Notes: generated by a model not told the origin, from the sequence alone. 64,000 nt of DNA from Pseudomonas citri (GCF_025336485.1 NZ_JAODAB010000002.1:310001-374000); one strand, 5' to 3'. Positions 8,990-19,331 are shown, numbered from the stretch's first letter. Made by a program: numbers and translations.

Positions 8990-10555
8990 TCAAATCTTGT
9001 TGAACAGACCCAGCTGGGAAATTTTGCTGAACGCCAATTGCGAGGCCTGCAACATGGTCTGCTGCAAGGTCAAGCGGGTCATCACTGCGGCCGCATCGGA
9101 ATCGCGGATCGACGATTGAGTCTGGCTGTTGGCCAGGATCAGGCTCTGGTTGGTGTCGCTCTGGGTTTCCAGAGCCTGGCCGCGACCGCCCACCGAACTC
9201 AGGGCGCTGGACAACTGATCAGTGCCGCTTGCCAGGTTGCCGATGCCAGAAGCCAATGAGGCCTGCAATTTTTGCATGGCGATAGGGTCACCATTCGTCG
9301 GCGTGTTCAACGCGGTTTTCAACTGGTTCACGGTATCCAGGATGTTCTGGGTCTCATGGGTGTTGACCGCGATACTGAACTGATCGTCAGCAGCAGGCGT
9401 ACCGTCCAAGGTAAAGCTCACGCCGGAGGCCGTTGCCACGTTACCGGCCAATGTGCCGCTGGACACCGGTTGGCTGTCGGCGGTTAGCGGCGCGGCGTAG
9501 AGGTCGAAATCGGTGGCGCTGGTGAACTTGAGCACAGCCGCCCCAGTGGGAAAACTGGCATGGTAAGCCACAGGATCGGTGATCGCGCTGTTGGTGACCT
9601 GGACTGTGGTCGGGTTGCCTGGGCTACGGGTCGCGACAAACGTGTCCGGCTTGGCGGCCAGGGTAAAGGTATGGCCTGGCAACACGGTCCCTGGTACATC
9701 ACCGGTCTGCAGGTTGATGTTCAACGTCAACTCCACGCCACGGAATGTCACGGCCTGACCGCTTTTGCTGTTGGGGTCGAAAGCGCCCCCCTGGCTGGCT
9801 TCGGCAGTCACGTCGTTGCCTGCCGAGTCGGTGATTTTCAGTTGCGTGCCGCTGGCGAACTCCACGGTGTATGGCTCGCCGCTGCGGAACTTGCTGTTAT
9901 AGCTGACATTGGACGACACCTGGCCATTGGACAGGACCACCCGACCATCATCCACCGCCGGCGCGGTCATGGTGACCTGGCTGCGGCTGGTATTGATCGC
10001 CTGCTGGAAAACGTCCCAACCGGTGCTGTTGGTGGCCATCGACATGGTGTCGCCGATCGGCAGGTCCAGGGTGACCTGGTCGCCGTTGTAGCTGTAGGTC
10101 CCATCGTTGTTGCGAGTGAACGGGGCGGTATCGCCCTTGGAACCGGCGAAAATATATTTACCGTTCTCATCCTTGCTGTTCATCAGGCTCAGCAACTGCT
10201 CTTCGATCTGGGCCAACTCCGAGGCGTTGGCCTGGCGGTCCGCGTCGGTGTAACCGGCGTTGCCGGCACCGACGGCCAATTCCTTGGCACGCTGCAGCAC
10301 GTTACCGATGCTGTTCATGACCGCTTCGGTCGTGCCCAGGGTCGCCTTGATGGTCGTGGCGTTGGTTTCGTACTGGGACAGCATCGACGCTTGCGTGCCC
10401 AATTGCAGCAGACGCGAAGCCCCCACCGGGTCGTCGGCGGCGGTATTGACGCGCACCAGGCTGCTGGCCTCTTCGCTGGTCTTGACCACATTGGCGAAGT
10501 TTTTCTGATAGTTCGCAGCCGTGCTTTCGTAAAACTGGGAAGTAGAAATGCGCAT
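8990..10555 (-). CDS. flgL: Flagellar hook-associated protein 3 (hook-filament junction)
   Basis: A 521-residue protein with the flagellin-like N terminus of FlgL (MRISTSQFYES, then NTAADDPVGASRLLQL) and a C-terminal flagellin-type helix (NQSLILANSQTQSSIRDSD, ending ISQLGLFNKI). FlgL is secreted through the flagellar export apparatus and forms the ring joining FlgK to the filament. The middle is long and variable, making it larger than the enteric protein. AAGGAGCC lies before its ATG. It follows flgK by 13 bases as the last structural gene before the sugar island; a 91-base gap separates it from the glycosyltransferase gene. Confidence 0.96.
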   Translation of the reverse strand: MRISTSQFYESTAANYQKNFANVVKTSEEASSLVRVNTAADDPVGASRLLQLGTQASMLSQYETNATTIKATLGTTEAVMNSIGNVLQRAKELAVGAGNAGYTDADRQANASELAQIEEQLLSLMNSKDENGKYIFAGSKGDTAPFTRNNDGTYSYNGDQVTLDLPIGDTMSMATNSTGWDVFQQAINTSRSQVTMTAPAVDDGRVVLSNGQVSSNVSYNSKFRSGEPYTVEFASGTQLKITDSAGNDVTAEASQGGAFDPNSKSGQAVTFRGVELTLNINLQTGDVPGTVLPGHTFTLAAKPDTFVATRSPGNPTTVQVTNSAITDPVAYHASFPTGAAVLKFTSATDFDLYAAPLTADSQPVSSGTLAGNVATASGVSFTLDGTPAADDQFSIAVNTHETQNILDTVNQLKTALNTPTNGDPIAMQKLQASLASGIGNLASGTDQLSSALSSVGGRGQALETQSDTNQSLILANSQTQSSIRDSDAAAVMTRLTLQQTMLQASQLAFSKISQLGLFNKI

Positions 10556-10568
10556 GGGCTACGGCTCC

Positions 10569-12635
10569 TTAAAGACTATTGATCAATGTGCTGAAGATTT
10601 CCTGCGCCGCCTTGATGATCTGCGAAGACGCCGTGTAGTACTGCTGATACTTGACCAGGTTGCCGGTCTCCTCATCCAGATCCACCCCGGACAGCGAGTC
10701 ACGGGCCGTCTTGGCGTTGTTGAAGATCGCACCGGTAGCGGCGCTGTCGAGCTTGCCCTGGGCAGCCTTGGCCCCTACGCCTTCGACCAGCTTGCCGTAG
10801 GCATCATTCAGGGAGATACCTTTGCTGGACGAGCTGGTGTCCACGGTTTTGGCTGTCTGCAAGCCGGCCAGGACGGTGCCGTTACGGTTGTCCAGGCTAC
10901 CAGGCTGGCTGACGCTCACGTCGATGGCTGCGCCATTGGAGGGGGCACCGGCGATGGACATGTCAAAGGTGACGGTGCGCTGTACCGGCGGTACGGACGC
11001 ATCCATGATCGGATTGCCGCTGGCATCCTTGAGTGGAACAGTCAGGCTCAGGGTATTGCTCTGACCTGGCTTGATCGTGCCACTGCTGATCGTGCCACCT
11101 TTGGCGTCGAGCAACTGGTAAGCCTGGCTGGTGCCGTCTGCGGACGTTGCACCGAACACCACCTTGACCGGCATGGAGGTCTTGATGCCGTTCTGGATGA
11201 TGGTCGTGGTGGCTTCGTCGTAGATGTCCAGCTGGGTGGTCATGCTCGGCTGGCCACTGGCCGGAATGGTCAGCGTACCGCTGCCGCCTGGCACGATGGC
11301 GGCACCCAACGGTGCGGCAATCGCCAGCCGCTTGGAGTCGGTCATCTCGGTCTTGATGCTGCTCGCCGCATTGCGGGTCGGCGTGATCTTGAACGAATCG
11401 CCAGCGACGGCCCCGCCGCCGCCGAAAGTCATCGAGAAACCGTCGATCGTTGGCGCCGGCGTGGTCGCGGTGTTGAACGAGCCCTGGGAAGTACCGTCCG
11501 ACAACCGCACTACGCTGTAGTCGCTCGCGCTGGTGAAGGTCACTTTGTAGTCGCTGATGTTCAACTGGCCGGTATCTTCGATGGACACGTTGAAGTTGCC
11601 GGAACCGGCGCTATTGTTCAGCGCGGCGATGCTGCGCTGACTCATCTGCTCAGCGCTGTTGATATTGGTGAACAGGTTGGAACCGAAAGCGCCGTTCATG
11701 TCGATGCCCGAGGCCTGGACCGTGTTCATCTGGTCGGCGACGACGAGGGCTACGCGGCCCAGTTCGTTCATGGCCGGGTCGAGCACAGTGCTGCGGTAGC
11801 GCAGCAGACCGCCGATTTCGCCACCGGAGAGCACCGAGGTCAGGTCCAGGGAGCTGGAACCGGTGTTGAGCTGGATGCCCATGCGCGACGGGTCGGTCTT
11901 GCTCGGAACCGCTTCCAGAGTATTGACGGTATTGCCCATGACCAATGGCTGACCGGACCCCAGGTAGATGTCCAGGTTGCTGCCCCTTTCCACCACTTGC
12001 GTGCCGGTGAGCGTCGAGAGCTGGAGAACGGCCTCGTTGCGCGAATCGAGTAGGTCGTTGGGCTCGCCCCCGGCATTGGCGACGTCGGCGATTTTCCTGT
12101 TCAACTGAGCAACGGTGGAGGCCAGTTTATTGATCTGGTCGGCCATGTTCGCCAGGTTGCCGTTGATGTTCTCGTTCTGCGCCGTCAACTGGCTGGCAAT
12201 CGAATTGAAACGATTGCTCAGGGCTTGGGCATCGCTGAGCAGCAACTGACGGGAAGCATCGTCACCGGGCTTGGCGTTGACGTTCTGCACCGAGGCAAAG
12301 AACTTGGTCAGCGCACCGTTGAGGCCGGTACCACTGTCCGACAACAAGGAGTCGAGCGGCGTGATCTGCCCTTGATAGGCCGTCGCATCGCTGTTGAGCG
12401 AGGTGGTGGTCTTCAACTGCGCTTCGAGATAGGAGTTATAGACCCGCCGCACGTCCGCCAGGGTCGTGCCGGAACCAATGAACACGTTGCCGTACAGGTT
12501 GGACGCCTTGGTGGTCTGCACGGTCTGCTGACGCGAATAACCGGCGGTATCGACGTTGGAAATGTTGTTACCCGTGGTCACCAGCGCGGTCTGGCTGGCA
12601 GACAGACCCGACATCCCGATATTGAGCAAACTCAT
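10569..12635 (-). CDS. flgK: Flagellar hook-associated protein 1
   Basis: A 688-residue FlgK. The N terminus MSLLNIGMSGLSASQTAL and NISNVDTAGYSRQ are the axial-protein signature; the C terminus has the conserved SGVDLDEETGNLVKYQQYY motif followed by a helix to residue 688. FlgK is the first hook-filament junction protein and is needed for filament attachment. It sits between flgJ and flgL in the usual order, with gaps of about 10-13 bases on both sides. The central region is variable. Confidence 0.97.
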   Translation of the reverse strand: MSLLNIGMSGLSASQTALVTTGNNISNVDTAGYSRQQTVQTTKASNLYGNVFIGSGTTLADVRRVYNSYLEAQLKTTTSLNSDATAYQGQITPLDSLLSDSGTGLNGALTKFFASVQNVNAKPGDDASRQLLLSDAQALSNRFNSIASQLTAQNENINGNLANMADQINKLASTVAQLNRKIADVANAGGEPNDLLDSRNEAVLQLSTLTGTQVVERGSNLDIYLGSGQPLVMGNTVNTLEAVPSKTDPSRMGIQLNTGSSSLDLTSVLSGGEIGGLLRYRSTVLDPAMNELGRVALVVADQMNTVQASGIDMNGAFGSNLFTNINSAEQMSQRSIAALNNSAGSGNFNVSIEDTGQLNISDYKVTFTSASDYSVVRLSDGTSQGSFNTATTPAPTIDGFSMTFGGGGAVAGDSFKITPTRNAASSIKTEMTDSKRLAIAAPLGAAIVPGGSGTLTIPASGQPSMTTQLDIYDEATTTIIQNGIKTSMPVKVVFGATSADGTSQAYQLLDAKGGTISSGTIKPGQSNTLSLTVPLKDASGNPIMDASVPPVQRTVTFDMSIAGAPSNGAAIDVSVSQPGSLDNRNGTVLAGLQTAKTVDTSSSSKGISLNDAYGKLVEGVGAKAAQGKLDSAATGAIFNNAKTARDSLSGVDLDEETGNLVKYQQYYTASSQIIKAAQEIFSTLINSL

Positions 12636-12645
12636 GGTTCAGACC

Positions 12646-13950
12646 TTATAAAGTCGTGGTGGCGCCTGCAGCGGCGTAGTTCTGGGAACTCGTCATCTGC
12701 CGGGCTATATGCGAAATCTTGCGGGCGTAGTTAGGGTCGGTGGCGTAACCGGCCTTCTGCAGCTCGCGTACAAACTGTTCCGGGTTATCGGCCGACTTCA
12801 GCACATCTTGATAGCGGCTGTTGCTTTGCAGCAGATTGACCAGGTCATGGAAGCTGTCGCGATACGAAGCGTAGGAACGGAACTCAGCCGTCTCCTTGAC
12901 CATCTGGCCGTTGCGGAATTCGCTGGTGATCGCCCGCGCCGAATCGCCTTTCCAGTTCTGACTGGCCTTGATACCGAACAGGTTGTGGCTGCTGCTGCCA
13001 TCGGGCTGGCGCATGACCGACTTGCCCCAGCCGGTTTCCAGGGCGGCCTGGGCCACCAGGTAACGCGGGTCGACACCGATGCGGTCCGCGGCTTCCTTGG
13101 CCATTGGCAGCATGGCGTTGACGAATTCGTCGGCATCGTGGAAGGCCTTGCGGGCCGGCGCCAGTGGCGGCTGGGCCACGGCGCGACCATAGACCTGCAT
13201 GTCCTCTTTCGACTTGGACGCCTCGAGCGCGGCCAGCCAGTCGCCATTGCCCAGCGCACCGGAGGCTGGCGAAGTGGCACTGAGCGCCCGATCCGGCAGC
13301 AGGTTCTGTGCAGGCGCATCGGTAGCGGTCGACGCCGAAGGCACCAGCCCGGCGAGCAGGCGATCAGCCAGTTTCGGCGGCAGGGCCAAGCGACGCTGAT
13401 TGAGCAGTTCCCTGTCGTTGCGGTGGACCCCCTCGGCCCCTTGCGGCGCATTCACGGCCCGCGAAGCCCACAACGGGCGCTGGCCACTGACGCGCGACAA
13501 CGGGCCATCGGTGGGCAGCGTGCCAGCCGCCACCGGTGTGGGCACCGCGACATTGGCTGCCTTGTCGAGCGCCTCCTGCTGCTTCTGCGCCGATAACTTG
13601 GCAGCCTCGCCGGGTGCCAGCGGCTTGTTCTTCGACATCTGGCGCAGCAACACGTCTGCAAGGCCGATACCGCCGCCCTCGCGGGACATGGAAACGGCCA
13701 ACTGCTGGTCGTACATTTCCTGGTACTGCTTGGCCTCGGGGGTGTTCATGGGGTTGTCCTTGCCCAGAGCCTCGGTGGCCGAACGCATGGACTTGAGCAT
13801 TTCGCCGAGGAACAACGACTCGAATTCCTGCGCCACTTTACGCAGGTTGCCGTCGCTGTTCTTGTCGCCGACCTTGAGCTGGTTCAGGCGATTCAGGTCC
13901 GAGTAGGAACCCGAATCCCCGCTGATCAAAGCGCCCTTGCGCATATCCAT
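12646..13950 (-). CDS. flgJ: Peptidoglycan hydrolase / rod-assembly protein FlgJ
   Basis: A two-domain 434-residue protein. The N-terminal rod-binding domain (residues ~1-110) contains KVAQEFESLFLGEMLKSMR. A proline- and alanine-rich linker leads to a C-terminal glucosaminidase domain (~275-425) with AALETGWGKSV and SHNLFGIKA. It opens the peptidoglycan in the periplasm and caps the growing rod. The linker is longer than in enteric FlgJ, giving the larger size typical of pseudomonads. The ATG at 13950 is preceded by a GAGGGG site. Confidence 0.96.
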   Translation of the reverse strand: MDMRKGALISGDSGSYSDLNRLNQLKVGDKNSDGNLRKVAQEFESLFLGEMLKSMRSATEALGKDNPMNTPEAKQYQEMYDQQLAVSMSREGGGIGLADVLLRQMSKNKPLAPGEAAKLSAQKQQEALDKAANVAVPTPVAAGTLPTDGPLSRVSGQRPLWASRAVNAPQGAEGVHRNDRELLNQRRLALPPKLADRLLAGLVPSASTATDAPAQNLLPDRALSATSPASGALGNGDWLAALEASKSKEDMQVYGRAVAQPPLAPARKAFHDADEFVNAMLPMAKEAADRIGVDPRYLVAQAALETGWGKSVMRQPDGSSSHNLFGIKASQNWKGDSARAITSEFRNGQMVKETAEFRSYASYRDSFHDLVNLLQSNSRYQDVLKSADNPEQFVRELQKAGYATDPNYARKISHIARQMTSSQNYAAAGATTTL

Positions 13951-13960
13951 GGCCGGCCCC

Positions 13961-15091
13961 TCAAATCACGATCAGATCGGCTTGCAACGCGCCGGCCTGT
14001 TTCAGTGCTTCGAGAATCGCCATCAAGTCACCCGGCGCCGCGCCGACCTGGTTCACCGCCCGGACGATTTCATCCAGGGTAGTGCCCGGACCGAACTTGA
14101 ACATCGGCTTGGCTTCCTGTTCGGCACTGACCCGCGAACGCGGCACTACGGCGGTCTGGCCGTTGGACAAAGGCCCTGGCTGGCTGACGATCGGGTCTTC
14201 AGTGATGGTCACCGTCAGACTGCCGTGGGTCACGGCGGCCGGCGAAACCTTGACGTTCTGGCCGATCACGATGGTGCCGGTGCGCGAGTTGATGATGACT
14301 TTCGCCACTGCCTGGCCCGGGTCGACCTCAAGGTTTTCCAGGATCGACAGGTAGTCGACCCGCTGGCTCGGGTCCAGCGGCGCGGTGACGCGGATCGAGC
14401 CGCCGTCAATGGCCTGGGCCACGCCTGGGCCAAGCATGTCATTGATTTTGTCGACGATGCGCTTGGCGGTAGTGAAGTCGGAACGGTTGAGGTTCAGCGT
14501 CAGGCTGTTGCCCTGGTTGAAACCGCTCGGCACCGAACGTTCCACCGACGCACCACCCGGGATACGGCCCGCTGACGGAACGTTGACGGTGATTTTCGAA
14601 CCGTCCGCGCCCGAAGCATCGAAACCGCCTACCACCAGGTTGCCCTGGGCGATGGCGTAGACGTTACCGTCGATACCCTTGAGGGGGGTCAGCAACAGGG
14701 TGCCGCCACGCAGGCTCTTGGAGTTACCAATGGACGAGACAGTGATGTCCACTTGCTGGCCGGGCTTGGCGAACGCCGGTAGATCGGCACTGACCGACAC
14801 CGCCGCGACGTTCTTCAACTGCACGTTGCCGGAACCGGCCGGCACCTTGATGCCGAACTGCGACAGCATGTTGTTGAAGGTCTGCAGGGTGAACGGGGTC
14901 TGGGTGGTCTGGTCACCGGTGCCGTTCAGACCCACGACCAAGCCATAGCCGATCAACTGGTTGGAACGCACGCCGGAGATGCTGGCGATGTCCTTCAGGC
15001 GCTCGGCTTGAGCACTGAAGGCCGCCGCCATCACCAACGCACCCATCAGCAGTTGCTTGAGTTTCAACCGTTTGAGATTCAACTGGGCCAC
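13961..15091 (-). CDS. flgI: Flagellar P-ring protein
   Basis: A 376-residue FlgI with a signal peptide (hydrophobic stretch near residues 13-29 ending AFSAQA before ERLKDIASI). The mature start [15 protein letters not shown] and the C terminus ending ADLIVI are characteristic. FlgI forms the periplasmic P ring around the rod. The frame begins with GTG at 15089-15091, immediately after the flgH stop with no gap; an internal ATG near residue 16 is a possible alternative start and would still leave a short signal peptide. The protein identity is not in doubt. Confidence 0.95.
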   Translation of the reverse strand: MAQLNLKRLKLKQLLMGALVMAAAFSAQAERLKDIASISGVRSNQLIGYGLVVGLNGTGDQTTQTPFTLQTFNNMLSQFGIKVPAGSGNVQLKNVAAVSVSADLPAFAKPGQQVDITVSSIGNSKSLRGGTLLLTPLKGIDGNVYAIAQGNLVVGGFDASGADGSKITVNVPSAGRIPGGASVERSVPSGFNQGNSLTLNLNRSDFTTAKRIVDKINDMLGPGVAQAIDGGSIRVTAPLDPSQRVDYLSILENLEVDPGQAVAKVIINSRTGTIVIGQNVKVSPAAVTHGSLTVTITEDPIVSQPGPLSNGQTAVVPRSRVSAEQEAKPMFKFGPGTTLDEIVRAVNQVGAAPGDLMAILEALKQAGALQADLIVI

Positions 15092-15787
15092 CTAGAAAGG
15101 AAACTTCGGGCTGAGGAAGAAACGGTCGAACCAGCCCGGCTGACTCGCATCGGCAAAGGCCCCGGTACCGGAGTATGTAATGCGCGCATCGGCCACACGG
15201 GTCGAGGGCACGGTGTTGTCGGTGGCAATGTCGTCGGCGCGAACCATGCCGGCGATGCGCACCAGCTCGTCACCGGTGTTGAGGGTCAGCCATTTTTCGC
15301 CCCGCACGGCGATGATGCCGTTGGGCAACACGTCGGCGACGGTCACGGTAATCGAACCGGTGAGGCTGTTGCTCTGCCCGGACTTGCTGTCGCCCTTGGT
15401 GGCGCGGTCGGAACCGTAGCCGGCATTGAGGCTCAGGTCGTTACTGCCGATCGGGTTATTGGTGGTCAGGCTAGAACCGAACAACGAGGTCAGGCCGACG
15501 CTGGTCTTGCTGGTCTTGTCGATCTGCGCATTGGCGTCCTTGCTGGCCTGGGTCCGCTCGTTAAGGGTGATGGTGATGATGTCACCGACCCGGAAGGCCT
15601 TGCGGTCCGTGTACAGGTTCTGCTCGAAACCGGCCTGGTAGATCGCGCCATTGTTGGCGGCAGCCGGCAACGGCGTGCGCGGCAACACCGGAGCGTAGTA
15701 CGGGTCATTGGGCCTTGGCGTTGGCCCGACGCAGCCGGCGAGCGCGGTGATTCCACTCAGTGCCAGTACAGATACGAAGCGATTCAT
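15092..15787 (-). CDS. flgH: Flagellar L-ring lipoprotein
   Basis: A 231-residue FlgH with a lipoprotein signal peptide: hydrophobic residues 5-18, then the lipobox LAGC with Cys19. The body contains [20 protein letters not shown], a FlgH hallmark, and ends [11 protein letters not shown]. It makes the outer membrane L ring. The TAG stop abuts the flgI start codon. AGGTAGGGTC precedes its ATG. Confidence 0.96.
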   Translation of the reverse strand: MNRFVSVLALSGITALAGCVGPTPRPNDPYYAPVLPRTPLPAAANNGAIYQAGFEQNLYTDRKAFRVGDIITITLNERTQASKDANAQIDKTSKTSVGLTSLFGSSLTTNNPIGSNDLSLNAGYGSDRATKGDSKSGQSNSLTGSITVTVADVLPNGIIAVRGEKWLTLNTGDELVRIAGMVRADDIATDNTVPSTRVADARITYSGTGAFADASQPGWFDRFFLSPKFPF

Positions 15788-15860
15788 GACCCTACCTCTT
15801 GGTGTCGCAGGCGACCAAAGGCCGCCTTTTATAGATGTACTTGCCGATTCCGAGATGCAA

Positions 15861-16646
15861 TTACAGATTCTGCGTGACGAACGAGAGCATCTGGTCGGCG
15901 GTGGAGATCACCTTGGAGTTCATTTCGTAGGCGCGCTGGGTGGTGATCATGTTGACCATCTCCTCCACAGTGCTCACGTTGGACGTTTCCAGGGTGTTCT
16001 GCAGGGTGGTGCCGAAGCCATTCAGGCCAGGGGTGCCAACTTGCGGCGCACCGCTGGCGGCGGTTTCCAGGAACAGGTTGTTACCCACCGCTTGCAGGCC
16101 GGCCGGGTTGATGAAGTCGGCGGTCTGCAGGTTGCCGATCACCTGGGCGGCCGGGTTGCCCGGCAAGGTGATGGACACGGTGCCGTCGCGGCCGACCGTG
16201 AAGGTCTGGGCATCGTTGGGGATCACAATGGCCGGCTCCAGGGCGAAACCGCTGGCGTTGACGATCTGGCCATTGGAGTCGAGGTGGAACGTACCGTCAC
16301 GGGTATAGGCAGTGGTGCCGTCCGGCTGCAGGATCTGGAAGAAACCGCGGCCGTCGACGGCCATGTCCAGTGGCTGCTCGGTGGTTTGCAGGCTACCGGC
16401 AGTGAAGTTCTTCTGGGTGCCGACAATGCGCACACCGGTACCCACTTGCAGACCCGACGGCAATTCGCTGTCCTGGGTCGACTGGGCGCCTGGCTGGCGC
16501 TTGATCTGGTACAGCAGGTCCTGGAACTCGGCGCGATCACGTTTGAAACCCGTGGTCGAGACGTTCGCCAGGTTGTTGGAAATGGTGGTCAGGTTGGTGT
16601 CCTGGGCGGACAGACCGGTTTTGGCAACCCATAGAGCCGGAAGCAT
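15861..16646 (-). CDS. flgG: Flagellar distal rod protein
   Basis: A 261-residue axial protein beginning [16 protein letters not shown] with [18 protein letters not shown], the rod/hook N-terminal motif, and ending with the conserved [18 protein letters not shown] helix. Length matches FlgG exactly. It forms the distal rod passing through the P and L rings. AGGAGAATCG stands before the ATG. Gaps of 49 and 73 bases separate it from flgF and flgH. Confidence 0.97.
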   Translation of the reverse strand: MLPALWVAKTGLSAQDTNLTTISNNLANVSTTGFKRDRAEFQDLLYQIKRQPGAQSTQDSELPSGLQVGTGVRIVGTQKNFTAGSLQTTEQPLDMAVDGRGFFQILQPDGTTAYTRDGTFHLDSNGQIVNASGFALEPAIVIPNDAQTFTVGRDGTVSITLPGNPAAQVIGNLQTADFINPAGLQAVGNNLFLETAASGAPQVGTPGLNGFGTTLQNTLETSNVSTVEEMVNMITTQRAYEMNSKVISTADQMLSFVTQNL

Positions 16647-16695
16647 TCGATTCTCCTCGTACGCCTGTTTTTCGGCGCGACGCTGTAATTAATGG

Positions 16696-17433
16696 TTAGA
16701 TCTGCAAGACCCGAGCCATGGCCTCGTCGCCTTCTTTGGCGGTGTTCATCATCTTGACGTGAAGCTCGAATTGCTTGGCCAGGGCCAGCACCGAAGTCAT
16801 CTCGTCCACGGCATTGACGTTGCTCGCTTCCTGGAACCCCGACACCAGGCGCACGCCGGCGTCGACGGGGGCCGGCTGGCCATCCTTGGTACGGATCGAG
16901 CCATCCAGGCCCTTATTCATGTTCTTGAGGTCAGGGTTGACCAGCTTGATGCGGTCCACCTCAGCCATCACTCGCGGACCTTCGCCCATGGCGCGGATAC
17001 TGATGGTGCCGTCCTCGCCGATTTCGATTTTCTGCTCCGGCGGCACGGCGATCGGACCACCGTTGCCCATCACCGGCATGCCGTTGCCGGCACGCAATAC
17101 GCCCAGGGCGTCAACGTTGAGGCTGCCGGTGCGCACATAGCTTTCACCGCCATCGGGATTCTGCACCGCCATCCAACCCGGCCCACTGACCGCCACGTCG
17201 AGGTCACGACCGGTTTCCACCAGCGCACCCGGAGTGAAGTCGGTGGCAGGCCGCTCGGACATGGCAAACGCCCGCGCCGGAAAGCTGTCGCCGAACACCG
17301 GCATCGAGCGCGCCTGCTCCAGGTCTTTTTGAAAACCATTGGTGGAGATGTTCGCCAGGTTGTTGGCATGGGCCCGTTGCGCCAGTGCGTTCTGGCTGGC
17401 GCCGGTCATTGCCACATAAAGGTACTTGTCCAC
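16696..17433 (-). CDS. flgF: Flagellar proximal rod protein FlgF
   Basis: A 245-residue rod protein starting (GTG)DKYLYVAMTGASQNALAQ and containing NNLANISTNGFQKDLEQ; the C-terminal half has FQEASNVNAVDEMTSVLALAKQFELH. I chose the GTG at 17431-17433 because it gives the family N terminus and follows an AGAGGAA ribosome site by five bases; the frame is open further upstream without such a site. It is the first gene of the flgFGHIJKL run, downstream of a sigma-54 promoter at 17489-17506. Confidence 0.95.
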   Translation of the reverse strand: MDKYLYVAMTGASQNALAQRAHANNLANISTNGFQKDLEQARSMPVFGDSFPARAFAMSERPATDFTPGALVETGRDLDVAVSGPGWMAVQNPDGGESYVRTGSLNVDALGVLRAGNGMPVMGNGGPIAVPPEQKIEIGEDGTISIRAMGEGPRVMAEVDRIKLVNPDLKNMNKGLDGSIRTKDGQPAPVDAGVRLVSGFQEASNVNAVDEMTSVLALAKQFELHVKMMNTAKEGDEAMARVLQI

Positions 17434-17488
17434 TGTCGTTCCTCTGCATGCCGGACGTTTGCCGCCCACTGCTGTGTCGCACAGCCAT

Positions 17489-17506
17489 AAGCAATTTGCA
17501 GACCAA
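17489..17506 (-). promoter_or_regulatory. Sigma-54 (RpoN) -24/-12 promoter of flgF
   Basis: On the minus strand this reads TTGGTCTGCAAATTGCTT. The invariant GG and GC elements are exactly ten bases apart, matching the sigma-54 spacing of TGGCACG-N4-TTGCW. The expected start of transcription is about 46 bases before the flgF GTG. In Pseudomonas these rod/hook genes are known to depend on RpoN with FleQ/FleR. The activator site was not located. Confidence 0.8.
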
Positions 17507-17641
17507 CTTTTTTCTGACGCATCAGCCCCCGATAAACAAAGGGGTTGCGGGTTTCAGGGGGGATTTGTTGAATGTATCGAAGACGAAAAACCGGCGGTGC
17601 GGTGCCGCTTCACGGCAATACTTGGTTTAAAGACGAATACC

Positions 17642-17671
17642 TGTGGCGAGGGGATCTATCCCCTCGCCACA
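17642..17671. repeat. REP-like palindrome, GTGGCGAGGG family
   Basis: Perfect palindrome TGTGGCGAGGGG-ATCTAT-CCCCTCGCCACA between the phhR stop and the flgF promoter. It lies in the 256-base gap between phhR and flgF, both read leftwards, and could form a hairpin that stabilises or ends the phhR message. Confidence 0.85.
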
Positions 17672-17689
17672 AAAGCACGCGCCCCGGAA

Positions 17690-19252
17690 TCATGTGCCGG
17701 GTTCTTTACCCACCTCATACTCGCGCAGCTTATTGGCAATGGTCGTATGGGAAACCCCCAGCCGCTTGCCCAGTTGCCGGCTGCTGGGGTGTTCGGAGTA
17801 CAGCCGCTCCAACACAGCTTTCTCGAAGCGCCCGACGATTTCGTCCAGGCCACCCTCCAGGGAAAAATCGCCGAGGGGTTGGCGCACGCCATAGTCCGGC
17901 AAACGGATGTGCTCGACCTTCACCGTCCCGCCATCGCACAGGGAGACGGCCTGGAACAGCACGTTCTCCAACTGCCGGACATTGCCCGGCCAATGATAGT
18001 GGCGCAGGCGCTCCATGGCCGCTGGCGCCAGTTTTGGCAAGGAACAGCCGATTTGCCGACTGGCCTGGTCGAGAAAATGCTCCACCAAGGGCATCAGGCC
18101 GTCGAGGCATTCGCGCAGCGGTGGGATGTGCAGGGAAAGAACGTTCAAGCGGTGGTACAAATCCTGACGGAATTCGCCTCGGGCGCAGAGCTCAGACAGA
18201 TCTACCTGGGTCGCGCAGATCACCCGGACGTCGAGGTAGACCTCTTCGTCGCTGCCTACCCTACGGAAGCAGCCGTCCTGCAAAAAGCGCAGCAGTTTCA
18301 CTTGCAGGCGCGGGCTCATTTCCCCGACCCCATCGAGAAACAGCGTCCCGCCCGCGGTCAGTTCCAGCAGCCCCAGCTTGCCTTCGGCCCGAGCCCCTTC
18401 AAAAGCGCCAGGGCCATAGCCGAACAATTCTGTCTCGGCCATGGACTCCGGCAGCCCGGCACAGTTGAGCGCCATCAACGGCGACTGCCCCCGCGGGCTC
18501 GCCAGATGGCAGGCGCGGGCCAGCAGCTCCTTGCCGGTGCCGGTTTCACCTTCTATCAACAGCGGCGCGTCCAGCGGCGCCATGCGCCGGGCCTCGCGGA
18601 CCACCGCCGCCATCACCTTGGAACTCTGGAAAATGCTGTCGAAGCCACGCAACTCCTGCTTGCGTACGTTGTAGATACGCTCGCCCACCCGGTCGGCCCG
18701 GTGCAAGGTCAACACCGCGCCGGCCATCGCCTCGCTGTCGTCGTGTTCGGATTGCAGCGGTGCGATGTCCGCCAGGAACACATCGCCCTTGACCTTGACC
18801 CGCAGCCCGTTGATGCGCGACTGGTTGGCGCGCACCAGTTCCGGCAGATCGAAATCCTCAGCGTAGCGGGACAGCGGGATCCCTGGCACCTCGTCCACCC
18901 GCACACCGAGCAACTGCGCCGCCGCTCGGTTGGCCGCGACGATGGAACCGCCCATGTCGATGGACAACACCGGAAACTCCAGGGCGCCCAGCAACGCGTT
19001 GAGCTCCATGTGCCGACGCTCGCTGGGCATCAGTCCTACGCGCTTGACGCCGAAGACACCGGCAATTCCCTCGAATTTCGGACGCAACGCCTGGAATTGG
19101 ATGTTGATCAGGTTCGGACAGTGCAGGTAGATCGCGTTGCCATGTTCGCCCCCCACCTCGCCCCGGGCGACGTTGATGCCGTACTCCACCAGCAGGTTGA
19201 GAATGTCCCGCAGGATGCCGATGCGGTTCTGGCAATGGACTTTGATGCGCAT
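17690..19252 (-). CDS. phhR: PhhR, TyrR-family regulator of aromatic amino acid metabolism
   Basis: A 520-residue regulator: N-terminal ACT domain (MRIKVHCQNRIGILRDILNL), PAS domain near residues 80-180, an AAA+ central domain with Walker A GETGTGKELLA, a degenerate GAFEGA in place of the sigma-54-contacting GAFTGA, Walker B TLFLDGVGEM, and a C-terminal TyrR-type helix-turn-helix (RQLGKRLGVSHTTIANKL). The altered GAFTGA fits TyrR/PhhR proteins, which act at sigma-70 promoters. It binds phenylalanine or tyrosine and activates the divergent phhABC genes. The ATG at 19252 gives the family N terminus; an upstream in-frame start would add eight residues. Confidence 0.95.
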   Translation of the reverse strand: MRIKVHCQNRIGILRDILNLLVEYGINVARGEVGGEHGNAIYLHCPNLINIQFQALRPKFEGIAGVFGVKRVGLMPSERRHMELNALLGALEFPVLSIDMGGSIVAANRAAAQLLGVRVDEVPGIPLSRYAEDFDLPELVRANQSRINGLRVKVKGDVFLADIAPLQSEHDDSEAMAGAVLTLHRADRVGERIYNVRKQELRGFDSIFQSSKVMAAVVREARRMAPLDAPLLIEGETGTGKELLARACHLASPRGQSPLMALNCAGLPESMAETELFGYGPGAFEGARAEGKLGLLELTAGGTLFLDGVGEMSPRLQVKLLRFLQDGCFRRVGSDEEVYLDVRVICATQVDLSELCARGEFRQDLYHRLNVLSLHIPPLRECLDGLMPLVEHFLDQASRQIGCSLPKLAPAAMERLRHYHWPGNVRQLENVLFQAVSLCDGGTVKVEHIRLPDYGVRQPLGDFSLEGGLDEIVGRFEKAVLERLYSEHPSSRQLGKRLGVSHTTIANKLREYEVGKEPGT

Positions 19253-19307
19253 AAGAGGCTCGATGTGTGTAGGCAATCAAATGGAATAGGGACTGCTGCA
19301 CAGTCCA

Positions 19308-19331
19308 ACGGGAGCAAGCTCCCTCGCCACC
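19308..19331. repeat. REP-like half element
   Basis: AACGGGAGCAAGCTCCCTCGCCACC, a short palindrome carrying one arm of the GTGGCGAGGG-family element, in the phhR-phhA intergenic region. Confidence 0.6.
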
